Source: Cellvibrionaceae bacterium
GTDB taxonomy: Bacteria; Pseudomonadota; Gammaproteobacteria; Pseudomonadales; Cellvibrionaceae
Reading direction: 5' to 3'
DNA length: 64,000 nucleotides
Assembly (NCBI GenBank): GCA_024707385.1
Contig: JANPZW010000009.1
Span: 620,001 to 684,000 of the forward strand
This document shows positions 1 through 8,704 of the stretch, piece by piece. How positions within the stretch are numbered: position 1 is the first letter of the stretch; every line of letters begins with the position of its first letter. The notes beneath the pieces are model-generated. The model was not told where the DNA came from. It did no database searches and saw only the letters and a program-made list of their open reading frames with translations. Both the position numbers and the translations under genes were made by a program.

Positions 1-2
1 AT

Positions 3-395
3 GCCAAAGCTGCGGAGTTAAACGGATATCCTGGCCCCAAACATGTGCTTGAGCTTGGCAAAGAATTGTCGCTGACCGCCGAGCAGCAGAAAAAAACCGA
101 AACCCTTTTTGCCTTGATGGAAGCCTCCGCCAAATCTTTGGGCGCTGAATTGATTGCCGCCGAACGCGATCTGGATCAGACATTTATCAATAAAAAAATC
201 GATGAAGCGACCCTGACAGAACTCGTGAACAAAATCGGCGAAGTTGAATCGCGACTGCGAGCGGTTCATTTGAATGCTCATTTGCAGCAGGTCAAGGTTC
301 TGAACGAGCAGCAGATTGCGCTTTATATGACCTTGCGGGGTTATGACGGCGCGGGTAGCCACGGGAAGCATCACCACCATCACCACAGCAAGTAG
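3..395 (+). CDS. Spy/CpxP/ZraP-like periplasmic protein with C-terminal His6, 5'-truncated by the window edge
   Basis: Frame is open to the window start (AKAAELNGYPGPKHVLELGKELSLTAEQQ...); LTxEQ-type helical pattern; C-terminus GKHHHHHHSK. Confidence 0.6.
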   Translation, partial: AKAAELNGYPGPKHVLELGKELSLTAEQQKKTETLFALMEASAKSLGAELIAAERDLDQTFINKKIDEATLTELVNKIGEVESRLRAVHLNAHLQQVKVLNEQQIALYMTLRGYDGAGSHGKHHHHHHSK

Positions 396-647
396 GTGCC
401 ATCATCGGGGTCGCTGCCGCGCCTAATTGTTACCACACTCATCACAGCCCAGCGCCCCTTTGCATGAATGCGGCCCATGGAAGAGAGCGTTTGCTCGCTG
501 CCCGTCTGCCAACTATCGTTAGTTTCATCACTCTGACGAGCCCCCACCGCCGCGGCGCCGGCCTCATCACCCGCCTATGGAGATTTTTTGGAGGTATCTC
601 TCAGGAAGAGTGTCTTCATACGCACAATAAAATTTATGGAGTTATTC

Positions 648-2277
648 ATGAGATTTCGCGATTTGTTTGCACTGCTGTTAACAGCAACTCTGGCGGGCTG
701 CTCCAGTGGCGGCGGCAATAGCGGGGGTGGCTCGGGCCCTTCCGGTTCTGTCAGCATTACCACCAACACGCTCAGCTTTACGGCAAATGTCAGTGAGGCC
801 ACGGCGGCTGTGCAGGCGCTAACAGGCACCATCAACAATCCGGATTCAGAGGTTTTTTTGATCGTTGATTTCGGCTATAGCAATCTGTTTTCGGACTGGA
901 GCTATAGCACCAGCGGGACTCAGGCAACCTTGTTCCTGAACCCGGTGTCCCCTCAGCAGATCGGCGCGGGTGTGCATACCGGGCAGATCGAGGTGCGTGT
1001 GTGCCGCGATCAAAACTGTACCAGCCAATACAGCGGCAGTCCGAAAACCGTGAATGTGACCTACACAGTCACCGCATCTGGCTTCACCTTAAGCGCAAAC
1101 GAAATAAACCTGGTGCATGTTTTTGGCTCCGCATTGCCGGATGCCCAGGAAATTATTGCGACGGCGTTGGGCCCGTGGGTGAGTTACGGATGGACCTATT
1201 CCGACTTTCCGCGGGATTCGGGCTGGATTGACTTGGTTTATAACCAGCCACAAAACGGGGTCGGCGCAGTGATCTATCAATTCGGGCTCAGCAAGCCCCT
1301 GCCCGCAGGTGAATATTCAACGTCCTTCGGCCTGTACTTTGACGGCCCCGCGGCCGCCAAACCGGTTGCGGTCAATGTGACTGTGCTGGAACCGGCCTTT
1401 TTGATTGACGATAACTTGGTCGATTTTTTCTTATACGCTGGACACCGACCTCGCCACATTGCAGCAAACAATCACAGTAAGCGACGGCAGTTATGGGCCG
1501 CGCACCTGGAGCGTCAGCTCTGATGTGGCCTGGCTGGATATATCCCATGACTCCGGCAACACCAGCGACAGCAATAGTTTTGTCGTATCGGTTAATACCG
1601 ACGTGCAGAATCTGCAAAGCGGCCAACATAAAGCTTGGATTAACCTCTCCGACGTTGCCGGCGCCTATGAAGATGTGCGCATCCTGGTGCGCCTCGCGAA
1701 AAATTCTTCGCCACAAACTGAGCCGGAAATCGGCTGCCTTGAAGAAGCGGGTGTGATTTTTGTCGATTGCGAAAGTAATGAATGGAATGGCTTTACCGCT
1801 TGGGAGTTGCGCGCAGACGGCGGCATGCCATCCTACACGGAACCCATGCCAGGATTTCACTTGATCGATTGGTCGTTCGTAGATGCGGAAGGTCGCGGCA
1901 AGGTCGTTGATGTGCAATATGGATATGTCGATGCACGGGCAATGTTACGCGTGCACGCGACCGGCAAAGCTAGGGATCTTAGCCATTACGCCGGTGGCAC
2001 AGTGGAATTCGATGTGCGCGTGCTCGACTGGGGCAGCACCGTCAACGGATTGGAATTCAAACTGGAATGCGTATGGCCCTGCGAAAGCGGGAGCTTCGCG
2101 CTCAATATTCCCAATCTGAACCAGTGGTATCACTTTTCGTTTGACGTGGACCAACTACAGGCCACAGGCTTTGATTTGACCAATGCGGATATGGGCTTTC
2201 AGATTTTTCCCGCCTGGGAAGGCGGCAGTATGAATGGCATACATTTCCAGCTCGACAATATCCGCTGGAATCGTTAA
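648..2277 (+). CDS. Lipoprotein with Ig/BACON-like repeats and a C-terminal carbohydrate-binding/ExoP-like module; interrupted by one apparent frameshift at T6 (1424-1429)
   Basis: Lipobox LAGCSSGGG; ORFs 588..1523 and 1405..2277 join (VDFSYTLDTDLATLQQTI) if T6 is read as T5. Confidence 0.6.
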
Positions 2278-2285
2278 CCCCACAA

Positions 2286-2317
2286 AAAAACCTGCTGGCA
2301 AAAGCCGGCAGGTTTTC
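2286..2317. terminator. Bidirectional hairpin terminator between convergent genes
   Basis: AACCTGCTGGC-AAAA-GCCGGCAGGTT flanked by A and T tracts. Confidence 0.7.
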
Positions 2318-2344
2318 CTATCTCGTCTTTTACGCTTTATCCAA

Positions 2345-3097
2345 TCAATACAAACACCGCCGAAACAACCCAATCGCCATCTGATAACCCAGCAACTGCA
2401 ATTCCGCGTCGTAGCGATCGCCTTCATCGCGCATAAAGGCGTGTACACCGTTGAATTCGTGCCAGGTGAAGTTGATGCCTTTTTCCACCAAGTTTTGGTA
2501 CACGCGCGCTCGGCCTTCGGCGGGGATGTGCGGGTCTTGTTTGCCCCAGATCATTTGCAGTTCGCCGCGAATATCCTGGGTGCGGGTGAGGCTGTCGTTG
2601 CCGGGTTGTGAGGGCGTCATGCCGGAGTGGATGTCGGTGGCGTAGAAACAACTGGTGGCAAGCATGGCGGGGTGTATCGCGGCGCGGTAGGCGAGGCCGC
2701 CGCCGAGACAAAATCCCATGGCGCCGAGTTTGCCGGAGTAGTACGGCAGCGTTTGCAGATAATCCACCATGGCCTGGGTATCGCTATCGTGGGCTTCCAG
2801 ATATTTGGCGATCTTGTCGGCATTGCCTTTATCGCGACCGGCGTCGTCATAACCCAGCACTGTGCCGATTGGGTTCAGCTCGTGAAACACTTCCGGCACC
2901 ACCACGATAAATCCGTGGCCCGCCATTATCTGAGCGCTGCGTCGAATGGGTGAGGTCTGCTGAAAAATTTCCGAATAGAGAATAATCGCCGGCCATTGTT
3001 TGCCCGCGGTTTCCGGCGTTTCCTTCGGCCGGTAGATATAAGAGCGCATGGCGCCGGTGGGTGTATTGAGATCAACCTGGTGATTCTGGATCAGCAT
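2345..3097 (-). CDS. Dienelactone hydrolase family protein
   Basis: GFCLGGGLAYRAA nucleophile motif; DLH-like full-length pattern. Confidence 0.85.
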   Translation of the reverse strand: MLIQNHQVDLNTPTGAMRSYIYRPKETPETAGKQWPAIILYSEIFQQTSPIRRSAQIMAGHGFIVVVPEVFHELNPIGTVLGYDDAGRDKGNADKIAKYLEAHDSDTQAMVDYLQTLPYYSGKLGAMGFCLGGGLAYRAAIHPAMLATSCFYATDIHSGMTPSQPGNDSLTRTQDIRGELQMIWGKQDPHIPAEGRARVYQNLVEKGINFTWHEFNGVHAFMRDEGDRYDAELQLLGYQMAIGLFRRCLY

Positions 3098-3159
3098 ACC
3101 TTCTCCTAAAAAATGAAAACCCTAAAAAATAGAAGCCCAGAAAATAAAAGCCCAAAAAG

Positions 3160-3182
3160 AAAAGCCCGCATGTGCGGGCTGA
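3160..3182 (-). terminator. Rho-independent terminator downstream of the SDR gene
   Basis: Perfect AGCCCGCA-TG-TGCGGGCT hairpin followed on the minus strand by a T-rich tract. Confidence 0.6.
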
Positions 3183-3281
3183 AGATGGGCCGTCTGCATT
3201 GGCGCCATAGTCTATTCTGGGGTCAGCCTGGTGGCGAAGCCTAAAGGAGCCTCCGCCAGTGACCATCAGTTTTTTGCTGCA

Positions 3282-4162
3282 TCACACCTGTTTTCTGCCT
3301 CCCGTCGCGCCGTAGATTTCGCCAGTGACATAACTGGCGTCGTCGCTGGCGAGAAACACGTACAAAGGCGCCAACTCAGCCGGCTGCGCGGGGCGCTCAA
3401 ATAAGGTGTTTTCACCGAATTTCTGCACTTTTTCCTGGGGCATAGTGGAGGGAATCAAGGGCGTCCACACCGGGCCGGGCGCCACACCGTTCACCCGCAC
3501 GCCTTTTTTGATGGCCTCCTCCGCGAGAGACAAGGTGAAGTTGGCGATCGCCGCCTTGGTCGCGGCGTAGGGTGCCAGGTTTGCGCTGGGCGAATAGGCC
3601 TGGATGGACGTGGTATTGATGATGGAACCGCCTGGCGCAATATGCTCCAACGCATAACGGGAAAAAAGAAAAAGGCTTCGATATTCGTGCGGAAGGTGTA
3701 ATCCAGATCTTCATCTGGAATGTCCTGCAGGGATTCATAGGTTTTTTGAAAAGCCGCATTGTTGACCAGAATATCCAGACGACCAAACCTCTCAATACAA
3801 TCATCAATGGCTTTTTCACACGCCACCCGACTGGTTTGATTCATGCGAATGGCGATTACTTCCCTGCCGCATTCACGCACCAGCCGCTCCGTCACTTGCG
3901 CATCCTCGTCCTCCTCAAGGTAGGTAAAAGCGATATTCGCCCCTTCGCGCGCGTATGCAAGAGCGACCGCGCGGCCGATACCGCTGTCACCGCCGGTAAT
4001 CAATGCCACCGCACCTTCGAGTTTTTGGCTGCCGCGATAGGATGACTCACCGTGGTCGGCGCGTGGCTCCATTTCATCTTCATATCCAGGTATGGATTGG
4101 CGCTGCTGCGGAAACAAGGGCGCTGGGTACTTGCTGCGGGGATCATGGAAAACGGCTTTCAT
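3282..4162 (-). CDS. SDR family oxidoreductase (YhdF/YghA-like general stress type); apparent frameshift at T6 near 3662-3667
   Basis: TGGDSGIGRAVA cofactor motif; YAATKAA catalytic motif; ORFs 3491..4198 and 3282..3650 join as FRTNIEAFFFFSRYALEHIAPGGSIINTTS with one added T. Confidence 0.8.
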
Positions 4163-4708
4163 AGAGGATTCTCCGTTGCGGGACTGGCGTGCCGCCAACC
4201 CAAGAGCCAGTTGTTAAATTAAGCCAGCCGACGGTGAACCATGGGCAAAAGTCGAAATCCCGCCACAACCATTCAGGTTGTAAAACTTGCAGAGGCGTTT
4301 CGCTTTTTACAGTGCCCAAACCCACATAGACGAAGTTAAGGCCACGTAAATCCACTTCATCGGCGTCCACAGCCGCTGGAGCAAGATGTGCTCCATTTAT
4401 TTATCCGTAGGCGATTGTCAGCTGCGCCGCGGCCTGCGGCCCGTTTACAGCTCGCAGCCACGCATGATCGAGGCAACCGTTCTCGTTCTGGCACGCTCGC
4501 TGCTATTGGCCCCATACCAAGTGATCGCGGCCAATGACACAGGAACGGCCGCACAGATGACTAAGGGTGCACAGAGGACAGGGTAAGCGTCACGCCGGGA
4601 AGTCTGGGACAAGCCAGATTTCCCCCGGGACACGCTGGCGCGGGAAGCCAACTCTGATACCCCATCGATTAATGCAGAAATCAAGCAAGGTTACCGGAGA
4701 TCCAGCTC

Positions 4709-5482
4709 ATGAATTCATTACCGCATCCGCAGCAGAACCAGCTTATCGCCTCCCTGTCCGCTGAAACGCAACGCCGTCTTCTACCCCACCTGGAGCCGGT
4801 GCACCTGGAATTCGGCAAGGTGCTTTGCGGTTCCGGGGATGTACTGACTCACGCGTATTTTCCAGCCAACGCTATAGCGTCGCTGGTATACGTCACCCGC
4901 GATGGCGCCTCATCCGGCTTGGCTGTGGTGGGCAACGAGGGCATAGTCGGCGTCACCTTATTTATGGGCGGCGACAGCAGCCCATTGCGCGCCATAGTGT
5001 TGAAGTCCGGCTATGCGTATCGCATGAAAGCCTGCCGCTTCAAAGAGGAAATCAACCAGCACGGCGACCTGAATCGCCTGATGCTGCGCTACAGCCAATC
5101 GCTGATCACTCAGACCGCGCAGACCGCTGTGTGTAATCGCCATCATTCCATCGAGCAGCGCCTGTGCCGCTGGTTGTTGCAGACGCTGGATCGGCTGGAG
5201 ACCAATCAGGTTTCCCTGACGCAGGAATTTATTGCAGAAATGCTGGGCGTGCGCCGCGAAGGCGTAACCGAGGCAGCCGGCAAACTGCAGCGCATGGGTG
5301 TTATCGAGTATTCACGCGGCCGCATCACTGTTCTAGACCGCGACGAAATGGAGTACCTCGCTTGCGAATGCTACAGCGTAGTGAAATCAGAGACCGACCG
5401 TCTGCTTCCATGCGCACCTTTGCACCATCAACCACATCGCCATCAGCCACATCACAGTTTCCGTTACGTGCGATCCGCGTAA
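4709..5482 (+). CDS. Crp/Fnr family transcriptional regulator with a His-rich tail
   Basis: cNMP-binding-like N-terminus plus winged HTH (TQEFIAEMLGVRREGVTEAAGKLQRMGVIEYSRGRI). Confidence 0.85.
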   Translation: MNSLPHPQQNQLIASLSAETQRRLLPHLEPVHLEFGKVLCGSGDVLTHAYFPANAIASLVYVTRDGASSGLAVVGNEGIVGVTLFMGGDSSPLRAIVLKSGYAYRMKACRFKEEINQHGDLNRLMLRYSQSLITQTAQTAVCNRHHSIEQRLCRWLLQTLDRLETNQVSLTQEFIAEMLGVRREGVTEAAGKLQRMGVIEYSRGRITVLDRDEMEYLACECYSVVKSETDRLLPCAPLHHQPHRHQPHHSFRYVRSA

Positions 5483-5497
5483 ATTTCCAAGGCTTCG

Positions 5498-5525
5498 GAA
5501 AGGCCCCTTTCGGGGCCTTTTTTAT
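5498..5525 (+). terminator. Rho-independent terminator
   Basis: AAAGGCCCC-TTTC-GGGGCCTTTTTTATTT. Confidence 0.8.
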
Positions 5526-5787
5526 TTCCATGCTTTATTGCCCCAGCCACACTCACCTCCCCGCCTTTTCACCCTGCAATAATTACAACACTTTCACTCT
5601 ATATTTACCCAGTTATACATATAAAAACTAATCCCCCCTATACACATAAGAATAATTAATAAAATTAAGGCTCAGAAATTAGAAACTTTAGAACCATCAT
5701 CATGGATTCATTTTTGCTTATTCCCCAAAAAGTAAAACCATGTCTCAACTTACAAAATGTCTCAACTACAAAAAGCGAGATCGCCAT

Positions 5788-6362
5788 GAAATATTTTCGC
5801 CTACTGCTGACAAGTCTAATACTGAGCTGCGCGAATGCCGCCTTGGCGGACGACACTAGTGTGCAGCAGAAATTTATTGACACACCGGTAGATCCACAGG
5901 TGTTTGTTGAAAAAGCCTATGCTTCCGGCCTGACGGAAATCGAACTGGCAAACAATGCACTGCAAAAGTCCACGCATGAGGAGGTTCGCCACTTCGCGCA
6001 AATGATGATCGAAGGGCACACTCAAATTAACAATGACTTGCGCACTCTCGCCAATGCTGAGGGGTTGAATATCCCTAGCGAAGCGACTCTCTTGAAAAAA
6101 GCCAAAGCCCGCATGCTGGCATTAAAAAAGGGTGAGTCATTTGAGTCGAGTTATGCGGGTCATCAAGTGGAATCCCACGAGCAGAGCTACAAAGCTCTTC
6201 CGGCAGGCGGCCAAATCACCCAACTCCAATATCCGCAAATTTGCCGAAGAAAAACTACCCAGCCTGGAGCACCATTTGAATGTGGCGAAAGCTCTGGTTA
6301 CCGCTGTAGCGCAAACCAATGCCAGCGAAAATCGCACAGCGCCGGACAAAAATACTCCGTAA
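5788..6362 (+). CDS. DUF4142 family periplasmic protein; apparent frameshift near 6191-6193
   Basis: Signal peptide; VEKAYASGLTEIELANNAL...; the C-terminal half continues in ORF 6132..6362 (KLFRQAAKSPNSNIRKFAEEKLPSLEHHL). Confidence 0.75.
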
Positions 6363-6387
6363 AGACCATGTGAACGAGGGCCGGATT

Positions 6388-6759
6388 ATGAGCCGAGGCA
6401 GCAAAGAAAAATACACAGAAAAGCAAAAACGCAAGGCTGAGCGCATTGAACAAGCTTATGAAGAAAAAGGCGTCTCGACAAAACGTGCTGAGCGTATCGC
6501 CTGGGCGACCGTTAATAAACAATCCGGCGGCGGCGAAAAATCCGGCTCCGGCCGCACTAAAAGCGCTTCTGTAAAAGCGGAAGCGCGGCGTGATTCGGCG
6601 CGGCGGGCAGTGAAAACAAAAGAACGCCAAGGTCAACCGGGCGCGCTGGAAAACAAGAACAAATCATCACTGTTGGAAATTGCGCGCGCACGCCAGATAG
6701 CCGGTCGTTCGCATATGAATAAGCAGGACTTGATCGCCGCGTTGCGAAGCCCTCGCTAA
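6388..6759 (+). CDS. Plasmid-stabilisation-like small basic protein with a Rho N-terminal-like C-terminal domain
   Basis: MSRGSKEKYTEKQKRKAERIEQAYEEKGVS...WATVNKQSGGGEKSGSGR and SLLEIARARQIAGRSHMNKQDLIAAL. Confidence 0.65.
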   Translation: MSRGSKEKYTEKQKRKAERIEQAYEEKGVSTKRAERIAWATVNKQSGGGEKSGSGRTKSASVKAEARRDSARRAVKTKERQGQPGALENKNKSSLLEIARARQIAGRSHMNKQDLIAALRSPR

Positions 6760-6844
6760 TCGACTGTGCAGACCTCGTTAAGAGCCTGTGCAGTCCTAAT
6801 CAATCGACATAGACACGATCAACATCATCAAGGCAGGCCAACCC

Positions 6845-8599
6845 ATGTCCACGCGTGTACAGCGCCACGGTACTCAGATCAACGGCGGCACCACCCGTTT
6901 TAATCTGTGGGCGCCGGATGCAAAAACGGTTGCTATTGACGTACGCGGGCAGAGCGAGCCGGTGCCGCTGCAGCAGCAGGGCGACGGCTGGTTCAGCACA
7001 CATCTTAATTGCGGTGCGGGCGCGGAGTACCGTTTTCTGATAAATGATGAGCGCTACGTACCGGACCCCGCCGCGCATTCGCAAGTGGGCGACGTGCATG
7101 GCTACAGCCGCGTCGTCGATCACGCAAATTATCAATGGCAGGCGGCGGAGTGGCTCGGCAACCCCTGGCAGCAAACGATTATTTACGAACTGCATGTGGG
7201 TTTGATGGGCGGTTATAAAGGTGTGGAAAAACGCCTGCCGACCTTGGCCGCTCTGGGGGTGACTGCCATAGAACTTATGCCGTTGCATCAGTTTCCCGGG
7301 ACGCGCAATTGGGGTTACGACGGCGTCCTGCTGTCGGCGCCAGCCAATGCTTATGGCTCAATCGAAGAACTGAAAAGCCTGATTGATACAGCGCATCAAT
7401 TAGGATTGATGGTCTTTGTCGATGTGGTCTACAACCACTTCGGCCCGGACGGCAATTATCTGCCCTCCTATGCCAGCTCGTTTTTCCGCAGCGACATACA
7501 TACCGCCTGGGGCTCTGCAATCGATTTTCGCCGCACGGAAGTGCGCGATTTCTTTTGTGAAAACGCGCTTATGTGGGTATTGGACTACCGCGTCGATGGG
7601 CTTCGCTTTGACGCGGTACATGCCATTTCGGAAAAGAATTTCCTCGTGGAAATGGCCAGCCGCCTGCGCTCGTCAATCCCGCCGGAGCGACATCTGCATC
7701 TCATGTTGGAAAATGAGGAGAACAGTGCATTTCTCCTGCAGCAAGGTTTTAACGCGCAGTGGAACGACGATGGTCACAATGTACTGCATCACTTGCTGAC
7801 CAACGAAGCAGAGGGTTATTACGAGGATTTTTGCCAGGACCCGACGCAGAAACTCGCGCGCTGCCTGCAAGAGGGTTTTATTTTCCAAGGCGATACCAAC
7901 CGTCACGGCAAATGCCGCGGTGAACCCAGCGCGCATTTGCCGCCGACGTCCTTTGTGCTTTTTTTGCAAAATCATGATCAAGTCGGCAACCGCGCTTTTG
8001 GCGAACGCCTGCCACTGCTTGCCAACCGTGATGCGCTCAAAGCCGCTACTGCGCTTCTCCTTCTATCGCCAATGATTCCTTTGTTATTTATGGGTGAGGA
8101 ATGGGGCTGCGAACAGCCATTTTTTTATTTCACCGACCATCACGACGAGCTGGCCGTGGCAGTGCGCGAAGGCAGGCGCAATGAATTCGCGGACTTCGCG
8201 CATTTTGTCGACAGCGAAATCCGCGCGCGCATTCCCGATCCCAATGATGAAAAAACCTTTTCTGCGTGCGCGCTGGATTACGAAAACTGCAGGCAGCCGG
8301 TACCAATGGAGTGGCTGGATTTTTACCGGCATCTTCTGGAACTGCGCCACGTGGAAATTATTCCGCGCCTGCCTGGAGCGCGCGCTGATGGTGCGCAGGT
8401 GCTGGGCGACGCGGCGGTATCTGCTTGCTGGCATATGGGCGATGGCAGCACGCTGCGGATCGACCTCAATCTCAGCAGCACCGCCGTGGCCATTTCCGGT
8501 CAGCGCCAGTACGAAAAAGTGGTGTTCCGCTACAGAGTGGATCACCAAAGCGAACGCGACGGTTTTCTGCCGCCTTACAGCATTATTGTCACCTTGTGA
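6845..8599 (+). CDS. treZ: Malto-oligosyltrehalose trehalohydrolase (GH13)
   Basis: VDVVYNHFGPDGNYL, VDGLRFDAVHAI, QNHDQVGNRAFGERL motifs; adjacent to treY. Confidence 0.92.
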   Translation: MSTRVQRHGTQINGGTTRFNLWAPDAKTVAIDVRGQSEPVPLQQQGDGWFSTHLNCGAGAEYRFLINDERYVPDPAAHSQVGDVHGYSRVVDHANYQWQAAEWLGNPWQQTIIYELHVGLMGGYKGVEKRLPTLAALGVTAIELMPLHQFPGTRNWGYDGVLLSAPANAYGSIEELKSLIDTAHQLGLMVFVDVVYNHFGPDGNYLPSYASSFFRSDIHTAWGSAIDFRRTEVRDFFCENALMWVLDYRVDGLRFDAVHAISEKNFLVEMASRLRSSIPPERHLHLMLENEENSAFLLQQGFNAQWNDDGHNVLHHLLTNEAEGYYEDFCQDPTQKLARCLQEGFIFQGDTNRHGKCRGEPSAHLPPTSFVLFLQNHDQVGNRAFGERLPLLANRDALKAATALLLLSPMIPLLFMGEEWGCEQPFFYFTDHHDELAVAVREGRRNEFADFAHFVDSEIRARIPDPNDEKTFSACALDYENCRQPVPMEWLDFYRHLLELRHVEIIPRLPGARADGAQVLGDAAVSACWHMGDGSTLRIDLNLSSTAVAISGQRQYEKVVFRYRVDHQSERDGFLPPYSIIVTL

Positions 8600-8704
8600 C
8601 AGCATCGTCTCCTTGTGGCAGATCAACTGGCAGATCAAATTGAAAGATGTGAACAACAAGATGAACAAACAACGAAATCCACATTGTTATCCAGGTCCTG
8701 ACTT

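Noticed and set aside
330-395. His6 codons as vector or tag contamination
   Set aside because: Flanked by native genomic sequence, mixed CAC/CAT codons, no vector sequence.
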